A stretch of DNA of 13,051 nt from an uncultured Psychrobacillus sp. (GCA_934234185.1 CAKQHO010000097.1:1-13051); one strand, 5' to 3'. Shown: positions 7,363 to 12,774, counted from the first letter of the stretch. Program-made: numbers and translations. Notes: a model not told the origin generated them from the letters alone.

Positions 7363-7983
7363 TCAGATTTTAAAAATACTTGTCCTTTTTTCCACTATTT
7401 TAACTGGTTTTTTTATAACCTTTCTCGTAAGTAAACTGGTTGTGAGTGCTACAGATAAAATCGTTATAATAGAAAGGAAAAAAGTATCTCCTGAAAGTAA
7501 CAAGCCACCTACTACTACAACCAATGAATCGATAACGAAAATATTGATGCCTACATTTATTCCTGTCCGGTCGGAGATGAACTGTGCAATTAAATCAGTT
7601 CCTCCTGTACTCGTTTCATACCGTAGCATTAGCCCGATTCCTACTCCCACTAAAATTCCTCCCACAATAGCGCTAGGAATAGCATCAAAATATATTCGCG
7701 GGTGTGTTTGCTTCATAAGGTCAATAAATAACGAGGATATAATCATCCCATGAAGACTGTTATAAAAGAAGTTTCGATACTTGAACCAAGCAATTAAAAA
7801 TATGGGGATACTAAAAAAGATGATGGTGGCACCAGTTTTAAAGTCCCATAAATAATTACAAATCAAAGCAATTCCAATGATTCCACCATCCAACACCTTA
7901 TAGGGCACCAAAAAAAGATTAATGCCTAGGGAAATAAAAAAGCTGCCCAACAAGATGATGGTCCCTTTTCTTACAATAAACAT
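7363..7983 (-). CDS. YitT-family membrane protein, short form without DUF2179
   Basis: A 206-residue integral membrane protein with about five hydrophobic segments (roughly residues 7-27, 35-46, 52-68, 103-120 and 147-186). The YitT signature is present: DGGIIGIALICNYL near residue 32 and YETSTGGTDLIAQFI at 122-136. Most YitT proteins are about 280 residues and end in a cytoplasmic DUF2179 domain; this one stops after the last membrane helix and a short basic tail (RKVIKKPVKIVEKR). Short paralogues of this type exist in Bacillales, so this is probably natural rather than a truncation: no downstream remnant is visible in any frame. A good ribosome binding site (GGGAGTGATGAG) precedes the ATG. 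The transport or other function of the family is not established. Confidence 0.85.
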   Translation of the reverse strand: MFIVRKGTIILLGSFFISLGINLFLVPYKVLDGGIIGIALICNYLWDFKTGATIIFFSIPIFLIAWFKYRNFFYNSLHGMIISSLFIDLMKQTHPRIYFDAIPSAIVGGILVGVGIGLMLRYETSTGGTDLIAQFISDRTGINVGINIFVIDSLVVVVGGLLLSGDTFFLSIITILSVALTTSLLTRKVIKKPVKIVEKRTSIFKI

Positions 7984-8095
7984 CTCATCACTCCCTCTTC
8001 GGGTATGTTCTAATGTATGAAGAACAGGGAGACAAGATGTATAGACAAAAAAGAAGTCGATTTCTATGTAAATTATCTATTAAAACCAAAAGCCA

Positions 8096-8117
8096 CTTCA
8101 GGCATATTAGCCTGAAG
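8096..8117 (-). terminator. terminator after the YfhE-like gene
   Basis: CTTCAGGC (8096-8103) and GCCTGAAG (8110-8117) form an 8-bp perfect stem with a 6-nt loop, followed on the minus strand by TGGCTTTTGGTTTTAA. It lies 11 bp past the stop of the 44-residue gene. Confidence 0.75.
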
Positions 8118-8128
8118 CAGCAATAATT

Positions 8129-8263
8129 TTATTTCTTTTCCTTTTTATTTTTTACCGCTTTGTCCGCATGTCTGAATTCCTTTTGATAAAGAACCTCCTG
8201 TGTAGAAGTAAGACCATTTTCTTTTGTTGTTAACTGTTCATGTGGTGGTCGTTGGTGCTTCAT
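8129..8263 (-). CDS. YfhE-like 44-residue protein
   Basis: A small gene that length cut-offs miss. It begins with ATG at 8263, seven bases after AAAGGAG, and ends with TAA at 8129, giving 44 residues. The core NGLTSTQEVLYQKEFRHADKA matches what I remember of the YfhE family of Bacillales (about 40 residues, conserved QEVxY and EFxxAD motifs). It is soluble, lysine-rich at the C-terminus (KNKKEKK) and has no known function. It follows the 67-residue gene by 61 bp on the same strand and is closed by a good terminator, so the two may be one transcript. Confidence 0.65.
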   Translation of the reverse strand: MKHQRPPHEQLTTKENGLTSTQEVLYQKEFRHADKAVKNKKEKK

Positions 8264-8324
8264 CTTATCACTCCTTTTCTTTTCTATATACTCTCCGTAT
8301 AAGGAAGCGAGAGCTGTTTAGAAA

Positions 8325-8528
8325 CTACTTCTTATTAGATTGCTGATTTTTATCGTGGTTCGTCTTGTTGTTTTTACTTTTTAGCTTGGAATCAAACTCT
8401 TCGGCAAACTCAGCGACATTGTCTTCGGGATTATGGTTATGGCTGGTTTTATTATGATGTAATTCTTTATAGGTATGGAAAGGATTATGCGTTCTTTTAT
8501 TTAACGTTTCTTTGCTATTCTTCCCCAA
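8325..8528 (-). CDS. small hydrophilic protein of unknown function
   Basis: A 67-residue, highly charged and asparagine/histidine-rich protein, probably disordered. Translation starts at TTG; the ribosome binding site TTAGGAGGTG lies eight bases upstream and is one of the strongest in the window, which supports the gene. The only family-like piece is EDNVAEFAEEFDSKLK (residues 35-50), which loosely recalls the VEFxEE segment of YfhD. As yfhD and yfhE are neighbours in B. subtilis and a YfhE-like gene follows here, a diverged YfhD is possible but unproven; a small spore protein is another option. Confidence 0.6.
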   Translation of the reverse strand: MGKNSKETLNKRTHNPFHTYKELHHNKTSHNHNPEDNVAEFAEEFDSKLKSKNNKTNHDKNQQSNKK

Positions 8529-8733
8529 ATCTTATTCACCTCCTAATGATTTAATTTGCTCCTTCTAAGATGTTTTATGCTATAACTTATTACGGTCCCA
8601 ATCCGAGGAACCATTATCCATATGTAGGTGAAATACTAGACAATCTGCTTGAGAGTGTTAAGATTATTTTAAAATTCAATATCCTTTTATTAGGTAAATT
8701 GGTTGATTATATTACACTTAACAAGGAGTGAAA

Positions 8734-9507
8734 ATGATGAAAAAACATATAATGATAATCTTAAGCGTTTTAGTAATGACTGCGTGTGCCTCGAAAGAAA
8801 ATGATATACAATCTCAAGAGAAAGAAATATCTGTAGAACTGGAGAATGCAAAAAATCAAGGAGATGAATCAAAAGAAGAAAATGTTAACTCTGAAGAAAA
8901 AGAAAGAGTAAATGAAGGAGAGAACTTTCAAAGCAATATTCAAAATGACTGGGATATAAATCTCCCAACAAATTTCCCTGTAACTGAAGGTAAATTTTTA
9001 ACAGCTACTACATCTTTAGAACAACAAGATGCAATAACTTTTCACTTTTATGAAACAAATAGCAAGCTGGCGATAAATGATCCGACCTTAAAAGAAGTAG
9101 GAGAATTTATTGGCCAATTAGTCATTACGAAATATGAATCGGCTCAAGCAGCAAGTGACGAAATTGATCAAACGGTATTTAAAGATGGGAAAGCAGTAGA
9201 TTTAGGACATGGAATTACAGGATATCAAGATGCAGGAGCTGGTTCTTTATTTACCAGCTGGAATGAAGGTCGTTGGGCTATCATTACACGCTCTAGAACA
9301 GAAAAATCTGAAGAAAGCTTAAACACTGCGAAAGAAACAGTAGAGTTTTTAGAAACCCATATGTTGCCCATTCCAAAAGAATACGGTTCCTTGCATATAG
9401 ACTCGGAGCTTAGTGGAAGCATGGCCAAATGGCAAAAACAACAATATGTTTTCGAGATGACAGATTTTAAAGAAAAGACGCTAGAGTGGCTTATTACTTT
9501 CGAATAA
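8734..9507 (+). CDS. putative lipoprotein, unknown function
   Basis: A 257-residue secreted lipoprotein. The N-terminus (MMKKH, hydrophobic run, lipobox VMTAC with Cys18) is a type II signal. It is followed by a low-complexity Glu/Lys/Asn linker to about residue 68 and then a globular domain of about 185 residues starting near WDINLPTNFPVTEG. That domain has the feel of a small alpha/beta fold (GYQDAGAGSLFTSWNEGRWAI, then a helix, then LPIPKEYGSLHI), but I do not recognise it. A GTG at 8728 is inside the ribosome binding site AAGGAGTG and is unlikely as a start; ATG at 8734 or 8737 fit, at spacings of five and eight. It stands alone on the plus strand between two minus-strand groups. It should be anchored on the outer face of the membrane. 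Confidence 0.82.
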   Translation: MMKKHIMIILSVLVMTACASKENDIQSQEKEISVELENAKNQGDESKEENVNSEEKERVNEGENFQSNIQNDWDINLPTNFPVTEGKFLTATTSLEQQDAITFHFYETNSKLAINDPTLKEVGEFIGQLVITKYESAQAASDEIDQTVFKDGKAVDLGHGITGYQDAGAGSLFTSWNEGRWAIITRSRTEKSEESLNTAKETVEFLETHMLPIPKEYGSLHIDSELSGSMAKWQKQQYVFEMTDFKEKTLEWLITFE

Positions 9508-9517
9508 TGAGTTATTT

Positions 9518-9563
9518 ATGGCACTTTCTAGGATATAGCTCAAGCCATCTTAGAAAGCGCCAT
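9518..9563. terminator. shared hairpin between convergent genes
   Basis: Long imperfect inverted repeat: ATGGC, CTTTCTA and GAT (9518-9534) pair with ATC, TAGAAAG and GCCAT (9547-9563), with one A/C mismatch, one G/T pair and a 12-nt loop. It lies between the lipoprotein stop (9507) and the methyltransferase stop (9577). No long T-run follows on either side. Confidence 0.6.
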
Positions 9564-9576
9564 ATATCTGTAATTC

Positions 9577-10332
9577 TCACTTACCTGCCAGGATTGTATA
9601 CTCCCACGGAATATTTTCATTATCCCAGCCTTTATGCTCCTCCATTTTTTGCAACTGGAAGCCAGACGAAATAAGGGAATTCAGAATATCACTTAATGTG
9701 TATAGCTTGATAGTAACGTCAGGAAAATTATCTTGCTCCTCTTCCTCAAAATAATGCTTGTACGCCAAATCCCCAGCCAGTACTTCCTCTTGAAAGTAAT
9801 TCAGCTGTAACTCGTATTTCCCTTCCTTTTGTACAATACATTTCCGAAAGGGATGGAAGTCACTTAACACCATAACACCATCATCTTTTAGTAACGCAAA
9901 AAGGATTCTCATAAATTTATGTAAGTCATGAAAGTAGTGTAGTATGCCACCTTCTAAATATAATTTGTCAAAGGACTTTCCATATTTGTCTAGATTTATT
10001 TCATAGATGTCCGTAACAACATATTCAATAGAAGTGTTAGCAGAAGCCGCTAGCTCTATTGCATACCTTTTATTTTCTACTGAAATATCGAAGACTGTAA
10101 CCTCTGCTCCTAGCAGGGCTAATGGTACAGCTTTGCGACCGTTAGAGCCACAAAGATTGGCAATCAGCTTTCCATTAATATCTTTGAAATATTTAGCATG
10201 CTTTTTTAACTGAGAAGCAGGATCCTTTAGGATTTCCTCTGCTTTAGCCCTTGGTGTACCATCTCTTTTATTCCAGAATTCGTAAGCTCGATATTCCCAT
10301 GCCTTTTTGTTTTGGATGCTTGGATTCCTCAT
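9577..10332 (-). CDS. class I SAM-dependent methyltransferase
   Basis: A 251-residue cytoplasmic enzyme. Motif I is IANLCGSNGRKAVPLALLGA (residues 57-76, an NxCGSxG variant of the glycine loop); the acidic residue for the SAM ribose is Asp82 in VTVFDIS; VVTDIYE (Asp108) follows as the third element, then the family-like FDKLYLEGGILHYF and DDGVMVLSDFHPF. Many Bacillales genomes hold such a protein with no assigned substrate. The reading frame is open to 10515, overlapping ohr, but the start is set at ATG 10332 because AAAGGGGGAAG lies just upstream and the residues before it read as non-coding and contain the ohr terminator. Ordinary length for a stand-alone methyltransferase of this fold. Target unknown. 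Confidence 0.87.
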   Translation of the reverse strand: MRNPSIQNKKAWEYRAYEFWNKRDGTPRAKAEEILKDPASQLKKHAKYFKDINGKLIANLCGSNGRKAVPLALLGAEVTVFDISVENKRYAIELAASANTSIEYVVTDIYEINLDKYGKSFDKLYLEGGILHYFHDLHKFMRILFALLKDDGVMVLSDFHPFRKCIVQKEGKYELQLNYFQEEVLAGDLAYKHYFEEEEQDNFPDVTIKLYTLSDILNSLISSGFQLQKMEEHKGWDNENIPWEYTILAGK

Positions 10333-10422
10333 CTTTCTTCCCCCTTTAAGATTTACACTTATATTATTCTGTGAAAAATATATTTTATATCCAAAGCTAT
10401 TGATAGGATTCATAATAAAACA

Positions 10423-10450
10423 GCCTATTAGAGACAGCTCTCTAATAGGC
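10423..10450 (-). terminator. terminator of ohr
   Basis: A 12-bp perfect stem (GCCTATTAGAGA at 10423-10434 and its complement at 10439-10450) with a 4-nt loop lies seven bases past the ohr stop. On the minus strand it is followed by TGTTTTATTAT. It separates ohr from the methyltransferase gene. Confidence 0.85.
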
Positions 10451-10457
10451 ATTCTTT

Positions 10458-10880
10458 CTAAATAATTTCTAATTGAACCTCGATATTCCCTCTTGTCGCT
10501 TTTGAATAGGGACAAACTTGATGTGCTTTGTGTACTAAATCCTTTAACTGGTCCTGATCTATATCTGTACCCTTCACCTGCAACACTACAGCTAGCTTAA
10601 AGCCTTGATCCTCTTCATCCTTTAAGAGGCTGACATTGGCGGTTACTTCTGATGAGAACTTCACACGTTCCTTCCTTGCCATCAGCTGAAGTGCGCTGTC
10701 AAAGCAGGCCGCATATCCCGCAGCAAATAACTGCTCAGGATTTGTGGCATTCTCTAGTTGTTTAGCCCGCGGTGTACCAGGCATAGCTGTATCAAAGTCA
10801 ACAACACCATTATCTGAGTGGACTTTTCCTTCTCTTCCTCCCAAAGCAGTTGCACTTGAAGTAAATAGTTTTTCTGACAT
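10458..10880 (-). CDS. ohr: organic hydroperoxide resistance protein (Ohr/OsmC family)
   Basis: A 140-residue cytoplasmic thiol peroxidase that reduces organic and fatty-acid hydroperoxides using dihydrolipoyl-type or bacillithiol-linked electrons. The two redox cysteines are present: peroxidatic Cys59 in GYAACFDSAL and resolving Cys123 in QVCPYSKATRGN. The assisting Arg16 (GGREGKV) and Glu49 (NPEQLFAAG) are in place, matching Arg18/Glu50/Cys60/Cys124 of Pseudomonas Ohr. The length is that of the family. ATG follows AAAGGAGCTGGGAAA. It is monocistronic, with its own promoter (10915-10943) and terminator. The -35 lies within an inverted repeat, pointing to repression by an OhrR-like MarR regulator, which is not encoded in this window. 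B. subtilis has two paralogues, OhrA and OhrB (the latter sigma-B controlled); this one shows no sigma-B promoter. Confidence 0.95.
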   Translation of the reverse strand: MSEKLFTSSATALGGREGKVHSDNGVVDFDTAMPGTPRAKQLENATNPEQLFAAGYAACFDSALQLMARKERVKFSSEVTANVSLLKDEEDQGFKLAVVLQVKGTDIDQDQLKDLVHKAHQVCPYSKATRGNIEVQLEII

Positions 10881-10914
10881 TTTCCCAGCTCCTTTCGCTA
10901 ATTCAATCTAACTC

Positions 10915-10943
10915 CTTATACTTTTACCCTATTTGATTCTCAA
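10915..10943 (-). promoter_or_regulatory. sigma-A promoter of ohr
   Basis: On the minus strand TTGAGA (10943-10938) and TATAAG (10920-10915) are 17 bases apart; each matches five of six consensus positions. The predicted start near 10908 gives a leader of about 28 nt containing the AAAGGAG ribosome binding site. Confidence 0.7.
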
Positions 10944-10947
10944 ATAG
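10929..10947. promoter_or_regulatory. candidate operator overlapping the ohr -35 box
   Basis: CTATTTGA and TCAAATAG form a perfect 8-bp inverted repeat around a 3-nt centre. The -35 hexamer lies inside it, so a dimeric regulator bound here would block RNA polymerase. The sequence is not the classic OhrR site (TACAATT-type), so the regulator is open. Confidence 0.5.
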
Positions 10948-10960
10948 CCCTTTCTAGGGA

Positions 10961-10974
10961 AACAATATATTGTT
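10961..10974. promoter_or_regulatory. 14-bp palindrome upstream of ohr
   Basis: AACAATATATTGTT is perfectly symmetric and lies about 18 bp upstream of the ohr -35 box. Its outer ACAAT/ATTGT halves resemble the ACAATT/AATTGT halves of OhrR operators known from B. subtilis ohrA. It could be an OhrR or other MarR site, or a chance AT-rich palindrome. Confidence 0.4.
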
Positions 10975-11021
10975 ATATTTAAAGTAAATAAGGATTCTAG
11001 CTTTTAGATTCCTCTTAACTT

Positions 11022-11540
11022 ATGTTTTTATCTTTACTAACGAGTATTATTTTATATTTTGGAGAAAAACGAACACGAGAAGGAGTGACGAGCATAAATA
11101 CATTATTAATAAGGGTGTCTGCCGCGACCGGAATATTTGTAATAGGCACCTTGCCAGTTACGATTTTACTGTTTCTTTTTATTTCTTTTTTATCCTCTGA
11201 CCCGGATGGCAGTGGTGCTGATCTCTTTACACAAATATTATTGTACTGTTATATAGGGCTTTCTCTTTTTTATTATTTAATTTTGCTACTAATACAGTAT
11301 CTTTCAAAAAAATTCAATTTAAATCATATGTTATCACCTATATGGAAAGAATATAAGCTTTTGATTATTTTGATAGCAGGGGTCCTGTTTCTGTTTGGCG
11401 TGCCTATCCTTCCGTTCATGGTTATTTATTGGTTATCAGAAAAAATGAAGTCTTGGAATGCAGTAGTGGTTCTTTTAATAGCTATTCTTCCAATTATTTT
11501 ATTACTAGTCTCTTATCTGTTTATATTCAGCGCTGTATAA
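11022..11540 (+). CDS. small multi-pass membrane protein, unknown
   Basis: A 172-residue hydrophobic protein with about five predicted membrane helices (residues 2-13, 35-57, 69-94, 112-138 and 146-169), a short acidic loop SSDPDGSGAD at 58-67 and a charged loop SKKFNLNHMLSPIWKEYK. No family motif is recognised. The start is doubtful: a stop lies two codons upstream of ATG 11022 and no ribosome binding site precedes that ATG, whereas AAGGAG occurs inside the frame at 11080-11085, eight bases before an ATA codon. The gene is divergent from ohr and is closed by the terminator at 11596. It may be a decayed or lineage-specific protein. Confidence 0.65.
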   Translation: MFLSLLTSIILYFGEKRTREGVTSINTLLIRVSAATGIFVIGTLPVTILLFLFISFLSSDPDGSGADLFTQILLYCYIGLSLFYYLILLLIQYLSKKFNLNHMLSPIWKEYKLLIILIAGVLFLFGVPILPFMVIYWLSEKMKSWNAVVVLLIAILPIILLLVSYLFIFSAV

Positions 11541-11595
11541 TAATCATTGCACTCGGGATTATACGGGAAAGACTAATATCCAATTTTTAAAAGAC

Positions 11596-11635
11596 AAAAA
11601 GGCTACAAGCACTTATTCATGCTTGCAGCCTTTTT
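11596..11635. terminator. bidirectional terminator, also the native tRNA terminator
   Basis: GGCT/CAAGCA (11601-11611) pairs with TGCTTG/AGCC (11620-11630) with one internal mismatch, flanked by AAAAA and TTTTT. On the plus strand it follows the membrane protein gene. On the minus strand it lies six bases after the tRNA 3' fragment and ends in TTTTTGTC, as expected of a tRNA gene's own terminator. Confidence 0.85.
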
Positions 11636-11640
11636 ATGTA

Positions 11641-11673
11641 CGTCCCGGGAGGGATTCGAACCCCCGACCGACT
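11641..11673 (-). other. tRNA 3'-end fragment: probable attachment site of an integrative element
   Basis: On the minus strand this reads as the end of a tRNA: variable-region bases GTCGGTC, T arm GGGGG-TTCGAAT-CCCTC, then acceptor strand CCGGGAC and discriminator G. No D arm, anticodon arm or 5' acceptor strand (expected GTCCCGG) follows at higher coordinates; AT-rich DNA takes over at once. The sequence agrees, from memory, with the 3' end of Bacillales tRNA-Arg (anticodon TCT), a frequent integration target. An integrase that targets the tRNA 3' half leaves exactly such a partial copy at the end that keeps the native terminator, while an intact tRNA is rebuilt at the other end. The intact copy should lie right of this window. 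Confidence 0.75.
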
Positions 11674-11688
11674 TAATTTGTAATTGTA

Positions 11689-11798
11689 AATACCTATTAA
11701 ATAAATCAATAATACCAATAACTTATGCTAATGAGGTATTCTAACCCTGAACGAACTCCGTTAGTAAATCAACTTCCAACATTATTATAAGAGGTATT
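11689..11798. repeat. four AATACC/GGTATT sites beside the att fragment
   Basis: AATACCT at 11689-11695 and AATACC at 11711-11716 point one way; GAGGTATT at 11733-11740 and again at 11791-11798 points the other. AAATACCT (11688-11695) and AGGTATTT (11792-11799) are perfect inverted copies. The stretch between the tRNA fragment and the HNH gene has no coding potential, so these could be arm-type or excisionase sites of the element's recombinase. Confidence 0.4.
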
Positions 11799-11803
11799 TG
11801 AAA

Positions 11804-12319
11804 TTAATATTCATATTTCCACTTAAAACCACCAGCAGTTTTTTGTATTCCAGTACTTGCACGTCTTATGGAACTATCACTAATGCCATTTTCTCTTGAT
11901 GCTTGAGCCATTGAGGGATATACTTTCAAAACTTGATTATTTGAAACTTTAGCTACTTTTCTAAATTTCTTTGTAGGTCCTTTTCTTAATTCAGTATCAT
12001 AAGCATGTTGATTATTCCCTCTATGGTCAGTCCATTCAAGATTCGTTGCTACGTTGTTAAATTTGTTTCCGTCACGATGATTCACAATATTCATTCCTTC
12101 ACATATAGGGACAAAAGCCATCGCAACTAAACGATGTACTCTCACAAGTTTGTATTTTCCATTATCATTTAACAAATTTAGAATATAATAAGGCTTTTTC
12201 ACATTGGTTTTACGAGGTATTAATACTGAGCCATTTTTCCCCAATTTGTAACTTCGCACTCTCCCTAAATTGCTCACTTCATAATCAGAAAAGTCTTCTA
12301 CCTGTTTCCATACTTCCAT
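11804..12319 (-). CDS. NUMOD4-HNH-NUMOD1 homing-type endonuclease
   Basis: A 171-residue DNA endonuclease of the kind carried by phages and mobile elements. NUMOD4 occupies residues 1-50 (EVWKQVEDFSDYEVSNLGRV is its hallmark). The HNH_3 core spans about 58-108: VHRLVAMAFVP, then VNHRDGNKFNNVATNLEW with His81, Asp83 and Asn93, and the distal His105 in NNQHAY. A NUMOD1 helix-turn-helix DNA-binding tail is at about 121-168 (ASRENGISDSSIRRA, GGFKWKY). All expected catalytic positions are present. The ribosome binding site AGAGGTGATT lies before ATG 12319. It is the first gene inside the presumed integrative element and is not next to an intron or intein, so it is free-standing: either a homing gene within the element or a phage-type nicking enzyme. 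Confidence 0.92.
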   Translation of the reverse strand: MEVWKQVEDFSDYEVSNLGRVRSYKLGKNGSVLIPRKTNVKKPYYILNLLNDNGKYKLVRVHRLVAMAFVPICEGMNIVNHRDGNKFNNVATNLEWTDHRGNNQHAYDTELRKGPTKKFRKVAKVSNNQVLKVYPSMAQASRENGISDSSIRRASTGIQKTAGGFKWKYEY

Positions 12320-12409
12320 TAAAAATCACCTCTTACAGTGCATTATATTGTGAAGATTTGATTTGCAATGGTGAGCCGAAAATACTCGTGAAAATTTTTA
12401 TCGTAACAG

Positions 12410-12427
12410 TTGAATATTAATATTCAA
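12410..12427. promoter_or_regulatory. 18-bp perfect palindrome, candidate operator
   Basis: TTGAATATTAATATTCAA is perfectly symmetric and stands in the 227-bp divergent region between the HNH gene (start 12319) and the zinc-ribbon gene (start 12547). The size and placement suit a dimeric repressor site; no regulator gene is in view. Confidence 0.4.
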
Positions 12428-12456
12428 TGATATTTTGTATTGTATATAAATATGAT

Positions 12457-12504
12457 ATATGTGGATACGATAAATATGTAGGAAATATATAGGATGTATA
12501 TAGG
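12457..12504 (+). repeat. iteron-like short direct repeats
   Basis: Four related motifs follow one another: ATATGTGG (12457-12464), ATATGTAGG (12474-12482), ATATATAGG (12485-12493) and GTATATAGG (12496-12504). Their GG ends are 18, 11 and 11 bases apart, so the last three fall on one face of the helix. They lie upstream of the zinc-ribbon gene and could bind an activator, repressor or replication initiator of the element. Confidence 0.4.
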
Positions 12505-12546
12505 TTCGATTTCGTTTAAAATAGAAAATAAAGGATGGGAGTTTTC

Positions 12547-12729
12547 ATGGGTTATACCACTGAAGAGTTGTTTGAAAATGTTAAACCTGGCAGTAAACAA
12601 GAATATGCTTTGAAACAAAAATTCAGAGAATGTGTGGAATGTGGCTGGACTGATAAGTCCGATTTTAACGATGAAGAAGAAATCATTTGTGAGGATTGTT
12701 GGAAACACGCTTTAGAAAGAATGGATTAA
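12547..12729 (+). CDS. 60-residue zinc-ribbon-like protein
   Basis: A small protein with two Cys-X2-Cys knuckles: Cys29/Cys32 (ECVECGW) and Cys48/Cys51 (ICEDCW), 15 residues between the inner cysteines, as in zinc ribbons that bind one zinc ion. The N-terminal 27 residues are predicted helical (TTEELFENV, EYALKQKF). The start is set at ATG 12547 with GGGAG five bases upstream; an in-frame ATG at 12535 overlaps that site and lacks one of its own. Such proteins are common in phages and integrative elements, where some act as transcription or anti-termination adaptors; here the function is unknown. It is the only plus-strand gene in the element section. Confidence 0.72.
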   Translation: MGYTTEELFENVKPGSKQEYALKQKFRECVECGWTDKSDFNDEEEIICEDCWKHALERMD

Positions 12730-12739
12730 ACAATTAAAA

Positions 12740-12774
12740 TGCCACCCTAATCTAATTAACGGAAAGGAGTGGCA
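12740..12774 (+). terminator. weak hairpin after the zinc-ribbon gene
   Basis: TGCCAC (12740-12745) pairs with GTGGCA (12769-12774) around a 23-nt loop, 10 bases after the stop. No T-run follows (ACATAGAAAAAAG). It may be incidental. Confidence 0.2.

Noticed and set aside
8570..8731. A 53-codon plus-strand frame ending in the TGA that overlaps the lipoprotein ribosome binding site
   Set aside because: It has an attractive end point but no ribosome binding site before ATG 8570, no recognisable sequence, and covers a divergent intergenic region where promoters are expected.
10333..10515. Upstream extension of the methyltransferase frame into ohr
   Set aside because: The extension overlaps the ohr coding end and contains the ohr terminator; a strong ribosome binding site fits ATG 10332.
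11641..11673. An intact tRNA gene on the minus strand
   Set aside because: Only T arm and acceptor 3' strand are present; no matching 5' acceptor, D arm or anticodon arm follows.
12424..12708. Minus-strand frame of 94 codons covering the zinc-ribbon gene and its control region
   Set aside because: Its sequence is the antisense of the Cys-rich frame plus AT-rich repeats, lacks a ribosome binding site, and overlaps the better supported plus-strand gene.
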